DNA from: an uncultured Anaerolineaceae bacterium
Lineage (GTDB): Bacteria; Chloroflexota; Anaerolineae; Anaerolineales; Anaerolineaceae
Assembly: GCA_937920255.1 (NCBI GenBank)
Contig: CALDSL010000003.1
Coordinates: forward strand, 1 to 64,000
Direction: 5' to 3'
Length of the DNA stretch: 64,000 nucleotides
Shown: piece by piece, positions 54,531 to 63,264 of the stretch
Numbering within the stretch: position 1 is the stretch's first letter
How the letters are laid out: each line of letters begins with the position of its first letter
Program-made: the position numbers and the translations under genes
The notes under the pieces: model-generated
Told to the model about the DNA's origin: nothing
What the model saw: only the letters and a program-made list of their open reading frames with translations
Database searches by the model: none

Positions 54531-55486
54531 TGGCTGAGATCCCGCAACGACAGGCGTACGGCCAGGCGCTGGCCGATTACGGCGCGGTGAACCCGGATGT
54601 GGTCGTGCTGGACGCGGATGTATCATCTTCGACCCTGACCAGCTATTTCGCGCAGCGCTTCCCGCAACGGTTTTACAACCTGGGCGTCACCGAGGCCTCG
54701 ATGGTGGACGTGGGCGTGGGGCTGGCCCTGGGTGGAAAAATTCCGTTCGTCAACACCTTCGCGGCGCTGCTGGCGCTGCGTGCCTGTGAGCAGATCCGCA
54801 CTTGCGTGAGTTATGCGGCTACCAACGTCAAATTGATCGGCGGGTATTCGGGCATCTCCGATTACAAGGACGGCCCGACTCACTTCGCCACCAATGATGT
54901 CTCTGTGGTGCGCTCGCTGCCCGGCATGGTGGTGCTGGCGCCGGCCGATAACCGCGAAGCCGCGGCGATGGTTCAGGTGATCGCCGAATGGCAGGGGCCG
55001 GTGTACGCGCGCATCAGCCGCGCCGCAGTACCCGATGTGTATGATGCCAGCCATAAGCCAGAGATTGGACGCGGAACGGTGCTGCGCGAAGGCAAGGATG
55101 TGACCATGCTGGGTACCGGGTCGCTCACCGTGCGCTGCCTGCTGGCCGCCGAACAACTGCGCAACGAAGGCATTGAAGCCGGTGTGATCGGCATGTGGTC
55201 GATCAAACCGCTGGATGTGGGACTGCTGCTGCATGCCGCGCGAACCACAGGCGCTCTGGTGACTGCCGAGGATCATTCCATCGTGGGCGGCTTTGGCAGC
55301 GCGGTGGCCGAAGCCCTGGCCTGCACCCTGCCATCTCCGTTGGAGATGGTCGGTCTGAATGACACCTTTGCCGAGACCGGCCCAGACCCCGACACCCTGA
55401 TGGACGCAGTAGGAATGTCGGTGGAGGATATTGTTCGTGCAGCACGAAAAGCTGCCGGACGCAAAGAAACCGGGGTAAAATTTTAG
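54530..55486 (+). CDS. Transketolase C-terminal subunit
   Basis: 318 residues: PQRQAYGQALADYGAVNPDVVVLDADV, FYNLGVTEASMVDVGVGLAL (conserved Glu), KLIGGYSGISDYKDGPTHFATNDVSV, then the C-terminal domain VTMLGTGSLTVRCLLAAEQL and LVTAEDHSIVGGFGSAV. ATG overlaps the previous stop (TGATG); a GTG three bases earlier is an alternative. Forms the active enzyme with the N-terminal subunit. Confidence 0.93.
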   Translation: MAEIPQRQAYGQALADYGAVNPDVVVLDADVSSSTLTSYFAQRFPQRFYNLGVTEASMVDVGVGLALGGKIPFVNTFAALLALRACEQIRTCVSYAATNVKLIGGYSGISDYKDGPTHFATNDVSVVRSLPGMVVLAPADNREAAAMVQVIAEWQGPVYARISRAAVPDVYDASHKPEIGRGTVLREGKDVTMLGTGSLTVRCLLAAEQLRNEGIEAGVIGMWSIKPLDVGLLLHAARTTGALVTAEDHSIVGGFGSAVAEALACTLPSPLEMVGLNDTFAETGPDPDTLMDAVGMSVEDIVRAARKAAGRKETGVKF

Positions 55487-55529
55487 ATACCCCTCGACAT
55501 TTTGATTATCAGTTTCAAGTGAGGTAGTT

Positions 55530-56270
55530 TTGAGCGAAATCCAATCACTAGCACGCGGTTTGAAGATCCTGGATCTGCTTGGAGAAGCCGAGGACGGAGT
55601 CGGCATCACCGAGCTGGCTGAGAAGATGGGGATCGACAAAGGCAGCGCGTCACGCCTGATCGCCACCCTGGCCAACTACGGCTATGCCGAAAAAGACCCG
55701 AACTCGCGCCGTTACCGCCTGGGGCCGATGGTGGTAAGCCTGAGCCGCATCGTCCTACAGCGAACGCCCCTGCGTGAGACCGCCAAGCCGTACCTGCGCC
55801 AGTTGATGGAGCAGACCGGCGAGTGTTCGCACCTGGCGGTCGCATCGCAGGGCAAGGTGCTGTACATCGACCAGGTGGAATCGCCTGCCACTTTACGCGT
55901 TAACGCCCAGGTGGGAAAAATTGCCCCCATGCACTGCACTGCGCTGGGCAAGGCGATGATGGCGTTTGCCGATTACCCCATCGTCGAGCCGCTCGAGGTC
56001 TTTACCGCGCGCACCATTACCGAACCGGGTATGCTTAAAGCGCACCTCGAACAGACACGCAGGCAGGGTTACGCTGTGGACGATGAAGAGTACGACTACG
56101 GCGTGCGATGCATCGCCGTGCCAGTGTTCGATTTTCGCGATAAAGTAGTCGGCAGCATCGGCGTTTCCGGGCCGGCCGCGCGCATGACACTCGAACGGCT
56201 GCCGGAAATTGCTCGGACAGTCATGACCGTGGGCGAGGCGCTGTCGGCACGCATGCGCTTCTTGCGCTAA
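55530..56270 (+). CDS. IclR-family transcriptional regulator
   Basis: 246 residues from TTG with GAGGT upstream. N-terminal winged helix-turn-helix (LARGLKILDLL, ITELAEKMGIDKGSASRLIATLANYGY) and an IclR effector domain (HLAVASQGKVLYIDQVESP, MHCTALGKAMMA, VRCIAVPVFDFRDKVVGSIGVSGP). It sits inside the sugar cluster and probably controls it in response to a pathway compound. Confidence 0.92.
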   Translation: MSEIQSLARGLKILDLLGEAEDGVGITELAEKMGIDKGSASRLIATLANYGYAEKDPNSRRYRLGPMVVSLSRIVLQRTPLRETAKPYLRQLMEQTGECSHLAVASQGKVLYIDQVESPATLRVNAQVGKIAPMHCTALGKAMMAFADYPIVEPLEVFTARTITEPGMLKAHLEQTRRQGYAVDDEEYDYGVRCIAVPVFDFRDKVVGSIGVSGPAARMTLERLPEIARTVMTVGEALSARMRFLR

Positions 56271-56313
56271 CACAATCTGCGATCCATCGACATGTTCGCA
56301 CGTGGAGGGGAAA

Positions 56314-58215
56314 ATGCCGGGAGAGGTTGAGAGATCACAGGCAGAAATTGTCCGCGGGCGTGCGGCGCGCGCTCAGGCTGTCGCGTCCGCCGGTTCTCTG
56401 CAGGCCGCTCTGAAAGCCGGAACCATAGCGCGTCGGGTGGATCTCACCCTTTCGGAAGCGCTGGTCTTGGGGCTGGTGGAGCAGGATGTGCGCACCTTTC
56501 TGGTGGTATTCGGCCACGGTTCCACCGAAATCGGCGAAGTGCTGCGCGTGTACCAACAAACCGGCGTGGTGCGCGTGGTGCCGGTGCGGCATGAAACCGA
56601 AGCCTCGCACGCGGCGACTGCGCTGCGCTGGGTCACCGGGCAAAAGGCGGCTGTGATCACCTCCATCGGGCCGGGAGCGCTGCAGGCCATGGCCGGATCG
56701 ATCGCCCCCGCCTCGGATGGCATCGGCGTGTGGTACCTGTTCGGCGACGAGACCACCGAGGACGAGGGCTATAACATGCAGCAGATCCCCAAACCCGAGC
56801 AAAACCTGTTTCTCCAACTGACTTCGGTGCTGGGGCATTCCTACAGCCTGCACACGCCCCTGTCGATTGCCACCGCGCTGCGCCGCGGGCAGGCAACGGT
56901 CGACCATCCCTATCGCCAGGGACCGTTCTTCCTGCTCATGCCGATGAACACCCAGCCGGCATGGCTGCCCTCGTTCAACCTGGAGGAGCTTCCAAACCAA
57001 ACGCCTCTTTCGTATGGCGCAGCCCCTGATGGCTACACGCAAGTCGCGGATTGGATCCATGCCGCGCAACGCGTGGTGGTCAAAGTAGGCGGTGGGGCGC
57101 GGCAGTGCGGCGCGGAACTTGTTGAACTCTTGGAGTTAGCCGACGCCACTCTGGTGCATACGCCCATCGCCAGCGGAGCGATCCCCTACTCCAATCCGCG
57201 CAATATGGGCGTGGGTGGATCAAAGGGATCGATCAGCGGGAATTTTGCCATGGAGAATGCCGACCTGCTGATCGCGGTGGGCACGCGCGCGGTGTGCCAG
57301 TCGGACTGCTCTCGCACCGGCTACCCCAGGGTGCAGCATGTGATCAACATCAACGCGGATGTGGACAGCGCGATCCATTATGGAAAAACGCTGGCGTTGC
57401 TGGGTGACGCGGCCGCGACCCTGCGCTGCCTGAACGACGCATTGCGGCGGATGCCAGACAAAACCACCCAACCGCCATCCATCTGGATGCAGGAATGTTC
57501 CGTGGAACGCCAGAAGTGGCAAGCATTCAAAGACGCGCGCTATGCCTCCCCCACCCTGTTTGACGAGTACTGGAAGGAAAACGTGCTGACCCAACCGGCG
57601 GTGATCAAAACCGTCACCGATTGGGCCAAAGCCACTGGCGCGATCAGCTTCTTCGACGCCGGCGATGTACAGGCTAACGGTTTCCAGATTATGGAGGATG
57701 AGCGCCCGGACCAGACCTTCACCGAAACTGGCGCCAGCTATATGGGATTTGCGGTATCGGCGCTGCTTGCCACGGCTGTCGCGCGCGAGCCGTTCTACGC
57801 TGTGGCGCTCACCGGCGATGGTTCCTTCACCATGAACCCGCAGATTTTGATCGACGGCGCCGAACACGGCGCGCGCGGTTGTATTGTCCTGCTGGATAAC
57901 AGCCGCATGGCAGCAATCTCCGGCTTGCAGGAAGCGCAATACGGTGCAGAGTTTGCCACCGCCAACCAGATCAAAGTCGATTATCTGCAGTGGGCGCGGA
58001 GCGTGCCGGGTGTGCTGGCGTTGGATGGCGGCGCCAGCCCGGAAGCGCTGCAGGAAGCTCTCCGGCAGGCCGGCCTGCACCCTGGTCTGTCGCTGATCCG
58101 CGTGCGGGTCTACTACGGGCCAGACGAGTTGGGCGGCATGGGCGTTTTTGGGCGCTGGAATGTGGGCAACTGGGTCGAAGACACCCAGGCCCTGCGCCAT
58201 GAAATTGGGCTCTAA
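56314..58215 (+). CDS. IolD-like thiamine diphosphate-dependent enzyme
   Basis: 633 residues, the length of IolD. Pyrimidine domain with VVFGHGSTEIGEVL and conserved Glu in RHETEASHAATAL, a central domain with NPRNMGVGGSKGS, and a C-terminal PP domain with LTGDGSFTMNPQ to VLLDNSRMAAISGLQ, the ThDP motif. Closest in layout to IolD, which cleaves a cyclic diketone in inositol breakdown, but other residues differ and IolB, IolC and IolE are missing here. ATG 56314 follows TGGAGGGG. Confidence 0.85.
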   Translation: MPGEVERSQAEIVRGRAARAQAVASAGSLQAALKAGTIARRVDLTLSEALVLGLVEQDVRTFLVVFGHGSTEIGEVLRVYQQTGVVRVVPVRHETEASHAATALRWVTGQKAAVITSIGPGALQAMAGSIAPASDGIGVWYLFGDETTEDEGYNMQQIPKPEQNLFLQLTSVLGHSYSLHTPLSIATALRRGQATVDHPYRQGPFFLLMPMNTQPAWLPSFNLEELPNQTPLSYGAAPDGYTQVADWIHAAQRVVVKVGGGARQCGAELVELLELADATLVHTPIASGAIPYSNPRNMGVGGSKGSISGNFAMENADLLIAVGTRAVCQSDCSRTGYPRVQHVININADVDSAIHYGKTLALLGDAAATLRCLNDALRRMPDKTTQPPSIWMQECSVERQKWQAFKDARYASPTLFDEYWKENVLTQPAVIKTVTDWAKATGAISFFDAGDVQANGFQIMEDERPDQTFTETGASYMGFAVSALLATAVAREPFYAVALTGDGSFTMNPQILIDGAEHGARGCIVLLDNSRMAAISGLQEAQYGAEFATANQIKVDYLQWARSVPGVLALDGGASPEALQEALRQAGLHPGLSLIRVRVYYGPDELGGMGVFGRWNVGNWVEDTQALRHEIGL

Positions 58216-58236
58216 ACCACTTCAAGGAGTAAATCC

Positions 58237-58863
58237 ATGAAAATCGCCGTGATCAACGAAACCAGCGCCGCCGACCGTAATAAAGATATCCTCTTCGCCT
58301 TGGAGGGACGCGGGCATGAGGTGATCAACGCCGGCATGAACCAAAACGGCGCGCAACCCGAGCTGCAATATATACATACCGGGTTGATGGCGGCCGTCTT
58401 GCTCAACCTGCAGCGCGTCGATCTGGTGGTTGGTGGGTGCGGCACCGGCCAGGGCTTTCTCAATTCGGTGATGCAGTACCCCAACGTCTTCTGCGGCCAC
58501 ATTCTGAACGCGCTGGACGCCTGGCTGTTCGCGCAAATCAACGATGGCAACTGCATTTCGCTGGCGCTCAACCAGGGGTATGGCTGGGCCGGCGATGTCA
58601 ACTTGCGCCTGCTGTTTGACGTGTACTTCTCGGTCGAACACGGCGCGGGCTTTCCGGCGCACCGGCGAGAACCCCAGGCTGCTTCGCGCGCCATGCTCAA
58701 GACCATATCCAACTGCACTCACCGCAGCCTGGCCGAGATCCTTACCGCGCTGCCTGAGGCGGTAGTCGCCCCCGCGCTCACCTACCCGACAATGCCCGCT
58801 ATCATCGATGTAGACTCAATTGAAGATCCTCAACTGAAAACGACCCTGCGGCGCTACCTCTAG
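58237..58863 (+). CDS. RpiB/LacA/LacB-like sugar-phosphate isomerase
   Basis: 208 residues, longer than RpiB (about 150). MKIAVINETSAADRNKDILF and VDLVVGGCGTGQGFLNSV with the active-site Cys68 of the CGTG loop. It likely interconverts an aldose and ketose phosphate. The C-terminal extension (about 140-208) has no clear match. Encoded between the IolD-like enzyme and a sugar symporter. Confidence 0.85.
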   Translation: MKIAVINETSAADRNKDILFALEGRGHEVINAGMNQNGAQPELQYIHTGLMAAVLLNLQRVDLVVGGCGTGQGFLNSVMQYPNVFCGHILNALDAWLFAQINDGNCISLALNQGYGWAGDVNLRLLFDVYFSVEHGAGFPAHRREPQAASRAMLKTISNCTHRSLAEILTALPEAVVAPALTYPTMPAIIDVDSIEDPQLKTTLRRYL

Positions 58864-58904
58864 TTTCATCCATCCAATCCAAAGCAACCGGAAGGAAACA
58901 CCCG

Positions 58905-60257
58905 ATGGACAAAACCTCTGCTGGGACATTACCGGTTCGAACCAAACTTCTGTACGGCGTGGGCGATGTTGGGAACGCCCTGGTTAATTCGGCCATCCAG
59001 TTTTTCCTGCTCAAATTCTACACCGACGGAGCCTTGATCCTGCCGGCGTTAGTTAGCAGCGCCCTGCTGATCGGCAAAATTTGGGACGCAATCAACGACC
59101 CATTGATGGGTTGGTTGACCGACCGCAGCACGCATCGCCTGGGAAAACGGCGCGTATTTATGCTGTTTGGCGCTGTACCGCTGGGGATCAGCGTGGCCTT
59201 GCTGTGGTTCGTCCCGGCCGGGATGCCGGCGCTGTGGACTTTCGTGTGGATCGCGCTGACCTTTACGCTGTTTGACACGCTCTGGACGCTGACCAACGTG
59301 CCATACTACGCGCTGACCTCCGAGCTAACCGAGAACTACGATGAGCGCAGCAGCCTGACCGCCTACCGCATGGTGATGGCGGTGCCTGCCTACCTGGTCG
59401 GAGCGGCGATCACCCCGGCCATTGTTGGCGCGTTTGCCATTCAGCGCACCGGCTATGCCGCCATCGGTATTATCTACGGCGTACTGGCGGCGCTGGCGCT
59501 TCTGGGGTGCGCGTTTGGCATACGCGAGCGGAAAACCCCCACGCCAGAGACTGCGAGCCGTTCCAAACCGCTGGAATCGTTGAAAATCGCGCTGCGAAAC
59601 AAGCCGTTTGTGCGTCTGCTAGCAGCGTATATCATCCTCAATATGGCCTTTGCGCTGATCAAGACGCTGATGGCGTATTTCCTCCAGTACCAGCTCGATA
59701 TGGCCGCCGAGACGACTTTGGTGATGGGTCTGCTGCTCATCTGCGTGACGCTGTCGCTATTTGTGTGGAAGAAAATCTCCGAACGGCTGGACAAAGGCCC
59801 ATCCTACGCAATCGGGATGCTGATCGGGGCGCTGGCGGTGTCGTTTATGTTCTTCCTGCCAAACGCGAAAACAGCGCTGGTCTACCCCATCGCCGCGCTG
59901 GCCGGTTTTGGCTTTGGCGCGCAGTGGATCTTCCCGTGGGCCATGGTGGCGGATGTAGCCGACGTCGACCGGGCCAAAACCGGCGAGCAGCGCAGCGGCA
60001 TGTATTATGGCGTGTGGGGTCTGGTCACCAAGCTGTCCGAGGCGCTGGCGATTGCCGCCAGCGGCTGGATCCTGACCGGGTTTGGCTATGTGCCCAACGT
60101 GGCGCAGACTGAATTCGCGCGGTTGGGGATACGGCTGTTCTTTGGCCCGGTACCGGCCGTTTTGATCCTGCTGGCGCTGCCGCTGCTGATCTGGTACCCG
60201 ATCACGCGCAAATCGCACGCGGCTATCCAACAGCTCGAAACCAAAGGTGAGGCATGA
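58905..60257 (+). CDS. GPH-family sugar:cation symporter (MelB-like)
   Basis: 450 residues with about 12 membrane segments: LLYGVGDVGNALVNSAIQFFLLKFYTDG, INDPLMGWLTDRSTHRLGKRR and MVADVADVDRAKTGEQRSGMYYGVWGLVTKL are GPH-family signatures. It would import a glycoside, pentoside, hexuronide or similar substrate for the pathway encoded around it. The stop overlaps the next start by four bases. Confidence 0.9.
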   Translation: MDKTSAGTLPVRTKLLYGVGDVGNALVNSAIQFFLLKFYTDGALILPALVSSALLIGKIWDAINDPLMGWLTDRSTHRLGKRRVFMLFGAVPLGISVALLWFVPAGMPALWTFVWIALTFTLFDTLWTLTNVPYYALTSELTENYDERSSLTAYRMVMAVPAYLVGAAITPAIVGAFAIQRTGYAAIGIIYGVLAALALLGCAFGIRERKTPTPETASRSKPLESLKIALRNKPFVRLLAAYIILNMAFALIKTLMAYFLQYQLDMAAETTLVMGLLLICVTLSLFVWKKISERLDKGPSYAIGMLIGALAVSFMFFLPNAKTALVYPIAALAGFGFGAQWIFPWAMVADVADVDRAKTGEQRSGMYYGVWGLVTKLSEALAIAASGWILTGFGYVPNVAQTEFARLGIRLFFGPVPAVLILLALPLLIWYPITRKSHAAIQQLETKGEA

Positions 60258-61324
60258 GCAAACCCATCGGCGTCGCCATCGTCGGCTGTGGCCGCATTTC
60301 GGATCTGCACGGGCTGGGTTACCAGGGTCTGGACAGCGCCCACATCGTGGCCGTGACCGATCCCAACCAGACGCGGGCGCGTGAAAAAGCCAGTAAGTGG
60401 GGCGTTAAAAAGATTTACCGCGACTACCAGCAGGTGCTGGACGACCCGGATGTAGACCTGGTGGAACTGCTCACACCGCATCACCTGCACTGCTCGATGA
60501 CCATCGCCGCCTGCAAGGCGGGCAAGCACGTCTCGGTGCAGAAACCCATGGCCATCGACAGCCGCGAAGCCACACTGATGATTGACGCGGCCAACGCGGC
60601 CAAGGTAAAGCTGCGCATCTATGAGAACTTTGTGTTTTACCCGCCCGCCGTCCGCGCACGCGAGCTGATCCAGAAGGGCGCCATCGGCGAGCCGCGCATG
60701 ATCCGCATGCACGTCAGCACCGGCACCGGCGACACGGGTTGGAAAATCCCCTTGAGTGCCTGGATGTGGCGCATCGACGATAAGAAATCCGGCGGCGGCC
60801 CGCTGGTATTCGACCACGGCTACCACCTCTTCTCGCTGGCCTACGATCTGCTCGGCCCGGTGGAGCGGGTGTACGCCTGGATCGACAAGACCACGATTCT
60901 GCCCGGGGTGAACGTCGATGCGCCGGCAGCGATCATGTTCCAGTTCAAGGCGCCGCGCTGCTACGGCATGCTCGATTTCGAGCACACGCCCAAGATGCGC
61001 ATCTACTCCAAGTATTACAGCGACGACGACCGTGTCGAAATCATCGGCGAGACGGGCATCCTGATGATCAACCGCTACACCGCGCGTACGGTTGATTTGC
61101 CAGAGCTAATGCTGTTCCAGGACGGAAAGACCACCCCTATCCCGGTGGAAGGCGTTGAATGGGAAGACAGCTTTATCGCTGCCACGCGCCACATGGTTGA
61201 CGTCATCCGCGACGATGTTCCCGCCCGGTTGGACGGCTACACCGGCAAAGAAGTGCTTAAATTCGCCCTCGCGGCGCAGCGCTCGGCGCGCTTGCACCGC
61301 GAAGTGCGCCCGGATGAGCTATAA
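60254..61324 (+). CDS. Gfo/Idh/MocA-family oxidoreductase
   Basis: 356 residues: Rossmann GVAIVGCGRISDLHGLGYQG, LLTPHHLHCSMTIAACKAGKHVSVQKPMA with the catalytic Lys, and VFDHGYHLFSLAYDLLG with the active-site Asp/His pair. It probably oxidises a sugar or cyclitol with NAD(P). The last gene of the seven-gene sugar cluster. Confidence 0.9.
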   Translation: MSKPIGVAIVGCGRISDLHGLGYQGLDSAHIVAVTDPNQTRAREKASKWGVKKIYRDYQQVLDDPDVDLVELLTPHHLHCSMTIAACKAGKHVSVQKPMAIDSREATLMIDAANAAKVKLRIYENFVFYPPAVRARELIQKGAIGEPRMIRMHVSTGTGDTGWKIPLSAWMWRIDDKKSGGGPLVFDHGYHLFSLAYDLLGPVERVYAWIDKTTILPGVNVDAPAAIMFQFKAPRCYGMLDFEHTPKMRIYSKYYSDDDRVEIIGETGILMINRYTARTVDLPELMLFQDGKTTPIPVEGVEWEDSFIAATRHMVDVIRDDVPARLDGYTGKEVLKFALAAQRSARLHREVRPDEL

Positions 61325-61354
61325 CAAGGCGATAACACCGCGAAGAGATTTCGA

Positions 61355-61383
61355 TATACAGGTCTAGTCAGGCACGCTATAAT
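61355..61383 (+). promoter_or_regulatory. Promoter of the Cys-rich protein gene
   Basis: -35 TATACA (61355-61360), 17-base spacer, -10 TATAAT (61378-61383), ending about 40 bases before the ATG at 61426. The -35 matches four of six. Confidence 0.55.
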
Positions 61384-61425
61384 TAAGTTCAATTCGCAAT
61401 CCGTTTGCCGTTCCATAAGACCGTC

Positions 61426-61920
61426 ATGGGCCGCAAGCATACCAGACCTGTTCGCTCGCTCCAGCAGTTATTTCCTCCGTCTGAACCGTGCAGCTGCGAG
61501 GTATGCGTGCAGTTTTGCCGGCGGCCGGGCTGGTGGACAGTGGATGAAGCCGAGGCGGTCGTCCGGGCAGGGTTGGCAGAACGGATGATGCTGGAACTCT
61601 CTCCAGACCGGTCGTATGGCGTGCTTTCGCCGGCTTTCCGAGGCTGCGAATGCCTGTACGCCGTGCAGGAATACAGCAAGTACGGCTGTACCTTCCTCCT
61701 GCATGGCCGCTGCGATCTGCACGGCAGCGGGAAGATGCCGCTGGAATGCCGGTTTTGCCACCATGACCGCCGCGGCCAGGGTGAAATTTGCCATGCGGCG
61801 CTGGAGCAAGACTGGAATACCCCAGCCGGCCAGGCGCTGGTTGAGCGCTGGCAGCGGCTCACCGGTTTTTGGAAACGCGGTATTAACCTCAGGATGCGGG
61901 ATACATTAAAGAGCTTATAG
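61426..61920 (+). CDS. Cys-rich protein of unknown function
   Basis: 164 residues with 10 Cys in clusters: CSCEVCVQFC near 25-34, CECLYA, YGCTFLLHGRCDLHG, LECRFCHHDRRG and EICHA. This suggests an iron-sulfur or zinc protein, in the style of CxxC-rich cofactor proteins. No family recognised. ATG 61426 is preferred over a TTG at 61405. It is followed by a strong terminator. Confidence 0.75.
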   Translation: MGRKHTRPVRSLQQLFPPSEPCSCEVCVQFCRRPGWWTVDEAEAVVRAGLAERMMLELSPDRSYGVLSPAFRGCECLYAVQEYSKYGCTFLLHGRCDLHGSGKMPLECRFCHHDRRGQGEICHAALEQDWNTPAGQALVERWQRLTGFWKRGINLRMRDTLKSL

Positions 61921-61927
61921 GATAGGA

Positions 61928-61980
61928 CCGAAACAAACAATGAGCCGCAGGGTGCGCCTGCGGCTCATTGTTTGTTTCGG
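61928..61980. terminator. Bidirectional terminator between convergent genes
   Basis: 24-bp perfect inverted repeat (arms 61928-61951 and 61957-61980) with a five-base GTGCG loop; the arms hold AAACAAACAA and its complement, giving U-rich ends both ways. It separates the Cys-rich gene from the small zinc-ribbon gene. Confidence 0.88.
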
Positions 61981-61985
61981 GCAAT

Positions 61986-62171
61986 TTAGTGCTGGTGGCC
62001 GGCGAGGTTTTCCGCGCCGGGTAGCTTTCCCGACAACTGCTGGGGCTTGTGGATCAATACCGGTAGATCCGACGGGCAGATCCAATAGCTATTTCCCTGT
62101 GATTGGATCGACAGGAGCGGTACTTCCTGGCTGCTGCGTTGGCACACAATACACTTTTCTTCGTGATTCAT
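61986..62171 (-). CDS. Small zinc-ribbon-like protein
   Basis: 61 residues: EKCIVCQRSSQEVPLL, then YWICPSDLPVLIHKPQQL with a third Cys and a following Asp and His, and a His-rich tail. Looks like a small metal-binding protein; function unknown. Its ATG has AAGGAGACAAGG upstream. The PAC2-family gene is 15 bases upstream and is probably co-transcribed. Confidence 0.7.
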   Translation of the reverse strand: MNHEEKCIVCQRSSQEVPLLSIQSQGNSYWICPSDLPVLIHKPQQLSGKLPGAENLAGHQH

Positions 62172-62186
62172 CCTTGTCTCCTTGAC

Positions 62187-63134
62187 CTATTCTTCCGGAT
62201 CACCGGTTGCCTCTCCGTCGTCCATCTTGTCCAGCAGACGGCGGAGCTCTTCGTCCCACACTTCATCGAGCGGGTTAAAGACCTGTTCCTGAAAATTCGC
62301 CGCGATTTCGTCCAGGCGACCCTGTACGTCCACGTCTGGTGATGACTGCTCCAGTTCATCAAATTTCTCGCGCACTGCTGCGGTAAGCTGCTCGCTGCTT
62401 TGCTCCAGCTCGCCAAGCGGGATATTGATTTTGAGCATATAGTTGATCCGCCGCACGATTGCCAGCCAGGCGGAAAAATCGTTTTCAATGCGCAGCGTGT
62501 TGCCCATCTGTTCCGATCCGGAAAGATCGTAGGCCGGCACAAAGGCATAGAATCCGGTGTACGCCATGTTCTGCTCACCGGCGCGCTTGCAAATGACCGA
62601 ATCAATGCTGGCCCCACCCTGGTAATCAGAAAAGTTCACGGAGAGATGGTTAAGTTCTTCGCGCATGGCGCGCATCGAGTAGATACAGGAGATGTTGCGT
62701 TCTTTGTCGAACGGCACTTCGCCGTACACGCCGCCAACCCCAATCATGCGCTTGACGTTCAGCGCGCGGGCGCTCTCCAACAGCACCGAGACGTAGCGTT
62801 CAATATCCATGTGTGGCTCATCGCCCACAAAAATCACCAGGCCGCGGTCATCCAATTCAACATAGTAAAAATCGTTATGCGGGGTTTCCAACTCCACCGG
62901 ATAGCCGTCATCAAACTGAACCACCGGGCGCACCAGATCGTGCGTGCCTGGGAACTGGAACAGGTAAAATCCATCCGGGCGCATGTACCCGATCTTTTCC
63001 GCGCCCAGGTGCTGGATCAAATAATCGGGCAGACCAGACGATACCGCGCCCGCATCCGCCCACTGGCGCCAGCCGGCCAGCAGGTAGATCTCTTTTGCTT
63101 CCGGGCGGCGATACAATTCAAATCCTTCTGCCAT
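62187..63134 (-). CDS. PAC2-family (proteasome assembly chaperone-like) protein
   Basis: 315 residues: LLAGWRQWADAGAVSSGLPDYLI near the start, VELDDRGLVIFVGDEPHMDIERY and MIGVGGVYGEVPFDKE are PAC2-family features, followed by a C-terminal acidic helical region (about 240-315). Bacterial PAC2 proteins have no agreed function. ATG has AGGAGAGG upstream. Confidence 0.85.
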   Translation of the reverse strand: MAEGFELYRRPEAKEIYLLAGWRQWADAGAVSSGLPDYLIQHLGAEKIGYMRPDGFYLFQFPGTHDLVRPVVQFDDGYPVELETPHNDFYYVELDDRGLVIFVGDEPHMDIERYVSVLLESARALNVKRMIGVGGVYGEVPFDKERNISCIYSMRAMREELNHLSVNFSDYQGGASIDSVICKRAGEQNMAYTGFYAFVPAYDLSGSEQMGNTLRIENDFSAWLAIVRRINYMLKINIPLGELEQSSEQLTAAVREKFDELEQSSPDVDVQGRLDEIAANFQEQVFNPLDEVWDEELRRLLDKMDDGEATGDPEE

Positions 63135-63228
63135 TCGATGCCTCTCCTTGCTGTGGCAATTTTATTCTCCCCAGTATATACCATATTCGTCCGATTTTGA
63201 CCAAACGGTTGAATCTGGCGATGCCGAT

Positions 63229-63234
63229 TATAAT
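63229..63234 (+). promoter_or_regulatory. Candidate -10 box for the TPR/PQQ protein gene
   Basis: TATAAT, 30 bases before the ATG at 63265. No -35 with correct spacing is clear. Confidence 0.4.
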
Positions 63235-63264
63235 TAACCGACACCACGGAAACGGGAAATCCGC

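Noticed and set aside
53694..61324. Sulfoquinovose transketolase pathway
   Set aside because: Split transketolase and an RpiB-like isomerase fit, but no sulfosugar isomerase or sulfolactaldehyde enzyme is seen and an IolD-like enzyme is extra.
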